A stretch of DNA of 64,000 nt. It comes from DATMER01 sp963844885. GTDB lineage: Bacteria > Acidobacteriota > Thermoanaerobaculia > Multivoradales > UBA5704. The notes under the pieces are model-generated. The model searched no databases. It saw nothing but the letters and a program-made list of their open reading frames with translations, and had not been told where the DNA came from. Below, in pieces: positions 47,041 through 55,002 of this stretch (its first letter is position 1; each line of letters begins with the position of its first letter). Both the position numbers and the translations under genes were made by a program. The DNA is taken from positions 372,001 through 436,000 of the forward strand of contig CAWJQA010000010.1 of NCBI GenBank assembly GCA_963844885.1, read 5' to 3'.

Positions 47041-48992
47041 GGGAAACCTCCATCAAACCTCGCCAGGGGTAATTGCTGCGTGTGTTGCGTGGGACGGAGC
47101 GGGGCTGCTCAGGCCGCGCCGGCTGGAAGCCCTCGAGGGTTACGATCGACGTCTCGGAGATCTGCCTGGCGCCATTGCGCAGGAGGCTTGGGAGCGCTCG
47201 GCCTTCGCACTGGGCGGAAGGCTCGATCCCGAGCACGGAGCACAGGTCGGGGCCACGTCCATCAGGTGCTCCGAACGCGGATGGCAGTACCCTTCGCGGA
47301 AGCTCGGGCCTGCGGCGAAGAGCCGCGTCTGGATCTTCGGATCCAGTGGCCAGAAATGGTCGTGGCCGCTGGTGAACTCGTGGAACAGCCGGGTGGGTAC
47401 GAACAGCTCGCCCCGGCTGTTGCGCGACTGGTAGCCGGAACGGCACAGGAAGACGATGTCGCCGACGCCGGCCCCGTGGGCTCCCATCGCCTCGAAATCC
47501 TCCTTGACGCCCGCGATCAGGATCGGCCGGCTGCGACGCACCGGATCCTCGATGGAGAGCAGGCCGTCCACGAGCCGCGCCGTGAGGTCCGCCGCCGCTG
47601 CTGGCGGCACGATCCCGGTCGGCTCGCGCCCCTCCAGATTCAAATATACAAAGTCGCCGGCGGCGGAAGCCCGGGTGCGCTCCCAGTCGACCTCGTCACC
47701 GTCGTCTTGCCAGGCCAGGAACCCTTGGCCGGCGAGCCAGCTCGTTGACATGCATGGTCGTGTGATGGAGATCCTGGCCATGGTCGCCGAGAACCACGAG
47801 GTCTGTGTCCGGCTCGAGGGACCGCCGTACCGAGCCGAGCAGATCGTCCGCCATGCGGTAGCTGGCGAGGAGAGCCTGTTCATACCTGGCAGGCGTGCTC
47901 GGGACGGAAGTCCGGATGCCGGGGATCGAGAGCGCCTTCCAGCATGTGGTGAGCCCAGTCGGTGAAATGCACCTGGATCATGAACAGGTCCCACGGCTCG
48001 CCGGTGAGCAGCGCGGTCGAGGCGCGCTGCAGCCATTCGCATTGAGCCGGAAGACCTCCAACTGGGTCTCGAGGTCGATGCCGCCCCGGAAGAAGAGGAA
48101 AGGGTCGGTCTGCTCCTCGATCGGACCCACGGTCTCCAGGTGACGTTCCCAGATCTCTGGCGGCTCCGAGTGACCGGTGCGCTCGTGCAGCACCGTATTG
48201 TGCAGACGCAGATGGAGCGGCTCGCCCGCGCACTCGAGCACCTTGACCCGGAACGAGAAATCGCCCTCGCCGCGCCGGCCCACGGCATGCACCGTGAGCG
48301 GCTCGCTCCATTCGCCGGGCCGCAGACGGGCCAGGGTGTACCCCCAGTCCGGCGCCGAAGCGACCGTCACGGTGGTGGCACCGTCCGCGGTCCGCTGGAC
48401 CGAAACGTAGAGCACGACGGGGGGGCCCCCCGAGAGAGAGCGCAGGAGCCACCGGCCTCGCCACAGAAGAAGCCGCCATTGTTCTGGTCCGACCGCCAAC
48501 TCTCGTCTGCTGCCTGCGAACTCACTGCCGAACCGACGGGGCGAGGTTGTCGCCTACCGCGGGGGAGGCGAGCTCATGCAGGCATTTGAGCCCCGCCCAT
48601 CCAGCCGCGCCGTCGAGGCGAAAGCTTGCCGTCGAGGAGGGGTAGGAGACGGGGAATTTGACCACGTAGGAGCGCTTCCCGGCACGGCTGGCCGTCTCCC
48701 AGAGAGGCTCGGCCTTGCACCGGTGCGCATAACATCCCAGCCGCCGGTCGAGTCGATCGCCCGGCCGGTGGATCAGATTGGCATCGATTCCTGTAACAGC
48801 GGGTGAGCAACCGGTAGCCACGGTTGCCCACGCCACGGGGGTCGTGGCCGGCAGCGTTGAGCGAAGAGCGACGGATACCCCGCTGGCGGCGACCGCTCCG
48901 AGCGAGGGAAGCTTCCCCTGGCGCAGAAAGCGGTCCATCCAGACGGGAGAGAACCCGTCGATCCCCACCATGGCTACACGCCGCCGGCTCAT
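47018..48992 (-). pseudogene. Alkaline-phosphatase-superfamily phosphodiesterase, about five frameshifts
   Basis: The N-terminal 155 residues read MSRRRVAMVGIDGFSPVWMD with the nucleophile region LPATTPVAWATVATGCSP and ETASRAGKRSYVVKFPVSYP. The remainder is scattered over three frames but in order: the LLLWRGRWLLRSLSGGPPVV domain, FMIQVHFTDWAHHMLEGALD, a restored VVLGDHGQDLHHTTMHVNE, then YLNLEGREPTGIVPP and HDHFWPLDPKIQTRLFAAGP. It is a paralog of the intact protein at 38213. The breaks lie near 48530, 48010, 47890, 47750 and 47200. It sits 28 bases after the 51-residue ORF. Either the gene has decayed or the sequence has errors. Confidence 0.8.
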
Positions 48993-49020
48993 TTCAGAAC
49001 CACGATAAAACTTCGACTGC

Positions 49021-49176
49021 TTACTTCGGGGTGCCGACCACGCCGACGACCGTGGCGACCGACTCTTCGAGGATCGCGATGTCCTCGAACTTGGGAGTGC
49101 CGACCACACCGACCACGGTGGCGACGGACTCTTCCAGGATCGCGATGTCTTCGACGTTGTTCCGGGTCTCAGCCAT
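49021..49176 (-). CDS. 51-residue repeat peptide, candidate RiPP precursor
   Basis: The ATG at 49176 has a strong ribosome binding site (GGAGGTAAGG, nine bases upstream). After MAETRNN come two tandem 22-residue repeats, each with EDIAILEESVATVV then GVVGTPK, and then the stop. The repeats differ at 9 of 66 bases. Eight changes are silent third-position changes and one changes Val to Phe at the first repeat position, so the peptide sequence is under selection. Nucleotide spans are 49155-49090 and 49089-49024. The peptide starts the operon with two radical SAM genes and TldD/TldE. The same motif forms the tail of the SnoaL-like protein at 37625. Conserved Thr, Val, Pro and Lys are possible modification sites; no Cys or Ser-rich core is present. 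Confidence 0.85.
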   Translation of the reverse strand: MAETRNNVEDIAILEESVATVVGVVGTPKFEDIAILEESVATVVGVVGTPK

Positions 49177-49203
49177 TTTTCCTTACCTCCAAAATGAGGT
49201 TGT

Positions 49204-49232
49204 TAAAAATCTGCACGCAAGCTGACAATCAA
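49204..49232 (-). promoter_or_regulatory. Possible promoter of the peptide operon
   Basis: On the minus strand TTGATT (49227-49232) is separated by 17 bases from TTTTTA (49204-49209). Both boxes are weak matches, but they sit about 30 bases from the ATG at 49176 with the ribosome binding site in between. Confidence 0.35.
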
Positions 49233-49332
49233 CCTGCCTGCAGGTACTACCCAAAGGTAACAGCCTACCCGCGAAGAAAGACCCCCCTACCTCCCGGGGT
49301 AGCAAGTCTCTCCTCCCGGGGCGGGATGGCTT

Positions 49333-49345
49333 ACTATACTATAGT
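49333..49345. promoter_or_regulatory. 13-bp palindrome in the divergent intergenic region
   Basis: ACTATA-C-TATAGT is a perfect dyad in the 343-base gap between the peptide operon and the MFS exporter gene. It includes TATACT (49335-49340), a good -10 box for the plus strand, although no -35 box is seen at the right distance. It could be an operator. The rest of the gap (49177-49519) shows no further gene. Confidence 0.45.
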
Positions 49346-49519
49346 GTGCCGCGGCGGGCCAAAAGCGCGCCAGGCCACTCAAGAGCGCCACAGGAGGCAT
49401 CTTCTCGATGATTCTTCTCGGGGGGGCCGCGAGCCCCCGTTGGATTTTCGTCTTGTCTCTTTTGCCGGGAGTCGAGGCACCATTATCCTTGATGGCCCCT
49501 TTCGCCGCGAGAGCCCTGC

Positions 49520-50851
49520 ATGAATGACTCTCCAGCCATGAGCCGGCTCGTGGCTCCGCCGCTACGTACCTATCTGGTGATCTGGGCGGGGCAGGTGGTC
49601 TCCATCTTCGGGTCGAGCCTCACGAGCTTCGCCCTGGGAGTCTGGGTGTATGAGCAGACGGGGCTTGCGACGCAGTTTGCGCTCATGGGCTTTTTCTCTT
49701 CACTGCCCTCGCTCCTCTTTGCCCCTGTCGCGGGCGCCCTCGTCGACCGCTGGGACCGCCGCTGGGCGATGATCCTGAGCGACGGTGGCGCGGCGTTGGT
49801 CACGGTTGTCCTGATCGCGCTTTTCCTCGGCGGCAGTCTGAAGCTCGGCTATCTCTATGCCGCGATGGTGGTCGCATCGCTGTTCAACTCCTTCCAATGG
49901 CCGGCCTGGTCGGCGATGACGACCCTCCTGGTCTCCAGGGATCAACTCGGGCGCATCAACGGGCTGGACCAGTTCGGCCAGGCCGCGAGCCAGCTCCTGG
50001 CGCCGGTGACGGCCGCATCCCTCTTGCTGGCCGTCGGGCTTTCGGGAGTGATGACGATCGACTTGACCACCTTCTTCCTGGCCCTGGTGACTCTGATGTG
50101 GGTGCGGGTGCCGAGGCCGATCGTTCGAGACGATGCCGCCGGCGCGGCGGAGCCCTCTCTCCGCAACCAGGTGCGGATCGGCTGGCGGTTTCTCGCCGAT
50201 CGGCCAAACCTGCGCAATCTCTTGCTGTATTTCGCCATGATCAACCTGCTGGCGGGTTTCAACATGGCCCTGCTCACTCCGCTGGTGCTGTCGATGGCCT
50301 CGCCGGCCGGCCTGGGCATCGTGCTGTCGGTGTCCAGCGCCGGCCTGCTCGCGGGGGGGCTCGCCATGAGTCTCCACGGCGGTCCGGCGCGCCGCATGAA
50401 GGGGGTGCTGGGTTTCGGCCTTCTCTATGGCTTCAGCTTCCTGCTCATCGGGTTCGGCACCGCTGTGCCGGCGATCGCCGCCGCATCCTTCCTGCTCATG
50501 TTCAGCGTGCCGCTGATCAACGGCTGCAGCCAGGTGATCTGGCAGACCAAGGTGCCGCCGGAGCTGCAAGGCCGGGTTTTCGCGGTGCGCCGCATGATCG
50601 CGCAGGGTACGGTGCCGCTGGCTTTCCTGTTGGCCGGACCGCTGGCCGACAAGGTTTTTCGGCCGCTTCTCCTCGAGGGCGGGGCGCTCGCGGGGAACCT
50701 GGGAAGTATTTTCGGTGTCGGCGGGGGCCGCGGTATCGGCCTGCTTTACGTCCTGCTCGGGATCTGTGCTCTGGGCGCCGGCGCCATCGCATACCGTTCA
50801 CACCGCCTCCAGGGGTTGGAGGACGAGCTCCCGGATTGGGTGGAGGCCTGA
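49520..50851 (+). CDS. MFS transporter, efflux type
   Basis: This 443-residue protein has about twelve hydrophobic segments. The major-facilitator loop motif reads APVAGALVDRWDRRWAMILS between segments two and three. The overall pattern, including the second-half QVIWQTKVPPELQGRVFAVR, fits the MefA-like drug or peptide efflux branch. It starts the plus-strand operon that diverges from the peptide ORF and its stop overlaps the kinase-like gene start by one base (TGATG). Export of the mature product is the most likely role. A later Met at 49538 is an alternative start. Confidence 0.9.
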   Translation: MNDSPAMSRLVAPPLRTYLVIWAGQVVSIFGSSLTSFALGVWVYEQTGLATQFALMGFFSSLPSLLFAPVAGALVDRWDRRWAMILSDGGAALVTVVLIALFLGGSLKLGYLYAAMVVASLFNSFQWPAWSAMTTLLVSRDQLGRINGLDQFGQAASQLLAPVTAASLLLAVGLSGVMTIDLTTFFLALVTLMWVRVPRPIVRDDAAGAAEPSLRNQVRIGWRFLADRPNLRNLLLYFAMINLLAGFNMALLTPLVLSMASPAGLGIVLSVSSAGLLAGGLAMSLHGGPARRMKGVLGFGLLYGFSFLLIGFGTAVPAIAAASFLLMFSVPLINGCSQVIWQTKVPPELQGRVFAVRRMIAQGTVPLAFLLAGPLADKVFRPLLLEGGALAGNLGSIFGVGGGRGIGLLYVLLGICALGAGAIAYRSHRLQGLEDELPDWVEA

Positions 50852-51714
50852 TGGGAAAGGTTCAGTTCCGTGAGTATGCTCCCGGCGAGGTGATCCGCAA
50901 CGGCAGAGGGGTCTACGTCGTCGAGGAAAGGATCGCACGCGGCAAGTTCGGCCACGTCTTCGCCTGCCGGGACGCCTGGGGTTACCCCCGCATCCTGCGG
51001 GTCCTCTGGCCGTTCGCCCGGCCGTACGAGAACGTGCGGGAGAAGTGGGCTCAGCAGGCTGCCGAGCTGCAGCGGGCGCGGCATCCCGACATCGTGTCCC
51101 TGCTGGACAGCTTCGAGCACGAAGGAGTTTTCCATCTGGTGCTCGAGCGCTGCGACTACCGGCTGGACCACTACATCCTGTCGCCGGCCTGGGATGGCGT
51201 GCGCTGGCTCAAGGCCGTCGCCCGCCCGCTGCTCTGTGCGCTCGATCACGTTCACGCCGCTGGCTACACTCACCGGAATCTCCACCCGCAGAACATCTTT
51301 TGCACAGTTCCCCTCAAGCGTTTCCACCCGGATGCGCTCTTTACTGGAAGTATCAAGGTGGGTGATCACGAGACCAACGTCCTGCTCGGCAACCTGGACG
51401 TGCTCAACACGAAGCTGCCACGCTGGCTGGTCCCACCCGAGTACCTGAATCCGTCTGAGCTCGGGCCGATGGATCACCGGATGGACATCTACCAGGCTGG
51501 CCTGTTGTTGCTCTGTGTTCTCCAAGGCCGCGTCCTGCGTTACTCGTTCGAGGAAATCTCGACGGGACTGCCGGCAAAGAATGCCGAAAAGCTCGATTCG
51601 GGCTATGGCCCGGTTGTTGCCCGGGCACTGCAACTGAAAGTAACGGAACGTTTCCAGAGTGCTCTGGAGCTCTGGCAAGCTCTCTGCGGAGAGAAAGGAG
51701 GAAGGAGCGAATGA
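50851..51714 (+). CDS. Protein-kinase-fold protein, likely pseudokinase
   Basis: This 287-residue protein folds like a serine/threonine kinase but key residues are changed. The glycine loop reads IARGKFGHVFAC. The beta-3 Lys is Arg50 (YPRILRVL). The HRD motif is HRN (His141-Arg142-Asn143, HRNLHPQN). The DFG motif is GDHE (Asp172 kept). It also has APE-like VPPEYLNPSELGPMDHRMDI. Loss of both the Lys and the catalytic Asp suggests no phosphotransfer, but a binding or scaffold role. It overlaps the MFS gene and the 30-residue ORF, so it belongs to the exporter operon. Confidence 0.8.
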   Translation: MGKVQFREYAPGEVIRNGRGVYVVEERIARGKFGHVFACRDAWGYPRILRVLWPFARPYENVREKWAQQAAELQRARHPDIVSLLDSFEHEGVFHLVLERCDYRLDHYILSPAWDGVRWLKAVARPLLCALDHVHAAGYTHRNLHPQNIFCTVPLKRFHPDALFTGSIKVGDHETNVLLGNLDVLNTKLPRWLVPPEYLNPSELGPMDHRMDIYQAGLLLLCVLQGRVLRYSFEEISTGLPAKNAEKLDSGYGPVVARALQLKVTERFQSALELWQALCGEKGGRSE

Positions 51715-51803
51715 AGCTCACGAGTCAGTCCAGTGGGCCTTGCCCACTACCCGAGAAAGAAGGCTGGTGGATCGGTTTCGGTTATCTCGACAACGCCTGT
51801 TGA
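51711..51803 (+). CDS. 30-residue ORF, candidate second peptide
   Basis: The ATG at 51711 overlaps the pseudokinase stop (ATGA) and has an excellent ribosome binding site, AAAGGAGGAAGGAGCGA. The 30-residue product contains PLPEKEGWWIGFGYLDNAC at its C-terminus, with two Trp, a Gly-Phe-Gly-Tyr stretch, and a terminal Cys; a second Cys lies in the first half. It lies 28 bases before the decarboxylase-like gene. Being tightly coupled and rich in aromatic residues and Cys, it may be a peptide substrate or a small accessory protein. It does not resemble the VGTPK peptide. Confidence 0.6.
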   Translation: MKLTSQSSGPCPLPEKEGWWIGFGYLDNAC

Positions 51804-51831
51804 TCAGAATTGATCAGAAGAGGAGGTTCTC

Positions 51832-52284
51832 ATGAACAGCGTACAACTGCGGCCCGAAGGTAAGTCGGCTGATGTTCCCTGGGGCTTTCAATTGATCATC
51901 GACTGCTTTGGTTGTGATTTCGACGTGTGCTGCGATCTCGACAAGGGCTACGAGTTCCTGGACAAGATCTGCGTGTTTCTGAAAATGACTAAACAGACGC
52001 AGCCCTATATTTTCAAGACCTGTGAGTCCACGTTCCCCGGCAAGCCCGGCTACAGCGGCTGGGTTCCGATCATCGAGAGCGGCATTCAGATCCATACATC
52101 CGCCCATAACCAGTTCATCAGCATCGACGTCTATTCCTGCAAGGAGTTTGACAGGACCGGGGTCGAAGATTTTGTACGCGGTTGGTTCAATCCTGAATAC
52201 ATCGAGGCCATGCTGCTCTACCGCGGCCAGGGCGTCTACGAGCGGCGTTTCGGAGAACGCCTGGTGGCGAACGCCGACGGCTGA
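51832..52284 (+). CDS. S-adenosylmethionine-decarboxylase-like protein
   Basis: This 150-residue protein starts at ATG 51832 with AGAGGAGG upstream. It matches the SpeD fold: FQLIIDCFGCDF at the N-terminus, then PIIESGIQIHTS and FISIDVYSC. The pyruvoyl-forming pair Glu82-Ser83, the catalytic His88 and Cys103 are in the positions of Ser63, His68 and Cys83 of known AdoMet decarboxylases; the residue after Ser is Gly where His is usual. Members of this family make decarboxylated SAM, or in some lineages act on amino acids. Here it ends the exporter operon, which suggests a role in peptide tailoring. No aminopropyltransferase gene is seen. Confidence 0.75.
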   Translation: MNSVQLRPEGKSADVPWGFQLIIDCFGCDFDVCCDLDKGYEFLDKICVFLKMTKQTQPYIFKTCESTFPGKPGYSGWVPIIESGIQIHTSAHNQFISIDVYSCKEFDRTGVEDFVRGWFNPEYIEAMLLYRGQGVYERRFGERLVANADG

Positions 52285-52290
52285 GCCTCC

Positions 52291-52329
52291 GGCCGGTGGA
52301 GGGTGTTTCGTGGGTACCCTCCACCGGCC
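52291..52329. terminator. Strong bidirectional terminator hairpin
   Basis: GGCCGGTGGAGGGT (52291-52304) pairs perfectly with ACCCTCCACCGGCC (52316-52329) across an 11-base loop. It sits between the decarboxylase-like stop and the convergent permease gene, so it can end both transcripts. Confidence 0.75.
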
Positions 52330-52347
52330 CCTGTCAATCCCGATCGG

Positions 52348-54772
52348 TCAATCCTGATAGATCGCGTTCACAGGGTTGAGGTACACCGCCCGCCGTGCCG
52401 GAACGAAGCAGGCGAAGAGCGCGATCAGGACGAGCAGACCGGCCATGACCGTGTAGGTCAGGGGGTCGCTCGGCCCGACACCGAACAGCAGCCCCGAGAT
52501 GGCCTTCGCCAGGATGAACGACCCGAGGAGGCCGAGGCCGATTCCCAGGAGGACCGGGGTCATGCCCTCGCGGATCGCGCGGGCGAAGATCCGCGAGCGT
52601 GAGGCTCCAAGAGCCATTCGGATGCCGATCTCCCGCGTCCTGCGGCCCAGGGAGTAGGCGACCACGCCGTACAGGCCCACAGCCGCGAGGATCAGGGCGG
52701 TGATGGAGAAGACGAGCATCAGGGCGAGCGCGAAACGGTTCGCGGCCAGCGCGTCGGCGACGTAGCTGTCCATCAGGCGGACCTTGGCCATCGGGATCTG
52801 CGGATCGAGGCGACGCAGCTCCTCCCGGATCGGGCCGGCCAGGGCGCGTGGATCGGTCGCGGTGCGCACGACGAGGCAAAGCTCCCAATCGGTCCACGAC
52901 CACCCCCTGGCCGGCAGGTACAGAGTCTCCCGGCCCTCCGAGCGCAGATCCTTGTGCCGGATGTTCTCGATCACCCCCACGACCTGGAAGGCTTCCAGCT
53001 CACTCACGGGTGCGGCGTGGATCGTACGGCCGAGGGCACTGCGGCCGGGCCAGTTCCGCTCCGCGAAGCGTTGGTCGACCAGGATGGCGTGCGTGTCGGT
53101 GTCTCGGAGATAGCGCCCTTCGATCAGGCGGGCCCCGATCGTCTTCGGATAATTGGGGGAGATGATGCGGTAGTCGGCCAGCAGTTGGACGTTCTGCGCC
53201 GGTTGGTCGGGAGACACGTAGGGTCCGTAAAAGATCTGCCCTTCGAGAGGCAGCGGCCAGACGGTCGCCGCGGAGGTCACGCCGGGCAGCGCCAGAATGC
53301 TCTTCTTCGAGCCGTTCGAGGAACACGGCACTGTCGAGGGGGGCCTTGTAGCGCACGCCGGGAAGGCTGATCGAGAAGGTCAGCAGGTTCTCCGTATCGA
53401 ACCCCGGGCGCACGTCCTGCAAACGGACGAAGCTGCGGATGAGCAGCCCCGTGCCCAGGAGCAAAACGAGCGACATCGCCACCTCGAAGATAATCAGCAT
53501 CTTGCTCAGCCGGGAATCTCCGCTCCGGGCCTGCAGGCTGTTCTCCTTGAGGACGCCGCTCAGGTTCCAGCGCCGGATACGGAGGGCGGGCAGCAGGCCG
53601 GACAGCAAGGTGGCGATCAACATGACCCCGGCGGCGAAGGCGAGCACCGGAGCGTCGAGGGTGATGCTCTCGATGCGGGGGAAGCTCGCCGGCTTGAGCG
53701 CCAGCAGGAGGTGGATTCCCCCATAGGCCAGCAGCATGCCCAGGGCACCCCCGGCCAGAGCGAGCACCAGGGCCTCCGTCAGCATCTGCCGGGCGATGCC
53801 GCCGAGGCCGCTGCCGAAAGAGAGGCGGATGGCGATTTCTCGCTGCCGGCCATAGGCGCGGGCCAGGAGCAGGTTGGCCACGTTGAGGCAGGCGATGAGC
53901 AGCACGAGCCCCACGGCGCCCTGGACCGCGATCAGCGCCGGCTCGACGTGGCCGACGACCTCGCGATGGAGCGGCTGCACATCGACGCGGAAGCCCGCTT
54001 CGGCATGGTCCGGGAACTGGGTCCGAAGCTGTTCGGAGATGCGGTCCATCTCGGACTGAGCCTGCGCCACCGTCACGCCGGGCTTGAGCCGTCCGATGAC
54101 CCGCAAGGTCGAGAGCTTGAGCTCGGAAACGACCCAGCGGTCCGGCGACTTGACCTCGTCCGGCGGCTTCCAAACATCGATGTCGGTCGAAATCCCGACA
54201 TCTGCCGACATGTAGAGCTTGAAGCCGCGCGGCAGCACGCCGACGATCGTGAACGGCTGCCCGTCGAGCAGCACGGTGCGGCCGATCACCCCGGGGTCGG
54301 CGCCGAGTTGGCTACGCCAGAACTCGTCTCCGAGGATGAGGGAGCTGGACGGCTCGTCGAGAGTGAAGCCGCGGCCGAGAATCGGCTTGGTGCCGAGCAC
54401 CGTAAAGAAGTTGCGCGACACCCATCCGACCTGGACCTGCGCCGGCTCATCGCCGCCGGTCAGGTTCTGCCGCACCGAGCCCACGGCCGCGATGCCCTCG
54501 AACTGCCGGGCTAGCCGCTGGTACTCGAGAACGTCGCCGCCGGTGTGGCTGACTCTGGGGATCTCCTGGTTGGGCCACTGCGCCCAGAGGACGGTGAGGC
54601 GGTCCGGCTGCGGGTAGGGGAGGGGGCGCAGCAGGACGCCGTAGACCGTGGAGAAGATCGCCACGTTGGCACCGATGCCGAGGGCGAGCGTGAGGATGGC
54701 TACGAGTGTGAACCCTGGCCTCTTGCTCAGGCTGCGTGCGCTGAAGCGAAAGTCGCGCCAGAATTTTTCCAC
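52348..54772 (-). CDS. ADOP-type duplicated MacB/FtsX permease (one frameshift)
   Basis: Two parts in different frames together give an 800-residue permease with the duplicated FtsX/MacB plan typical of Acidobacteria (ADOP): an N-terminal FSARSLSKRPGFTLVAILTL segment, a periplasmic MacB-like domain, three membrane segments, a second periplasmic domain and three more membrane segments ending FVPARRAVYLNPVNAIYQD. The GTG at 54772 is chosen because AGGAGG lies nine bases upstream. The frame breaks near 53305, consistent with one extra base. Such orphan permeases lack an adjacent ATPase gene; their substrates are unknown. The gene converges on the decarboxylase-like gene. Confidence 0.88.
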
Positions 54773-55002
54773 TATCCTATTCCTCCTGGAGTCCATCCGA
54801 AGCCAGGGCTCCCATGAAGACCAAGGTGCCTCCTACGGAGGTTACCTGAACACTCGAAGAGGGTCTTCGACGTGCAATCAGGAACAGGCAAATCCTACAA
54901 CGGCGACACGACAGGAGGCAAGGTGGCTGAGGACCCCCGCACCGGGCCGGACCGTGGCCGGCCGGTTCGTCACGCTTCAGCGGTGAGCCGCACTTCATTT
55001 GT

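Noticed and set aside
49021..49176. Lanthipeptide, thiopeptide or lasso precursor
   Set aside because: No Cys or Ser/Thr-rich core and no cyclodehydratase, lanthionine synthetase or asparagine-synthetase-like cyclase in the locus.
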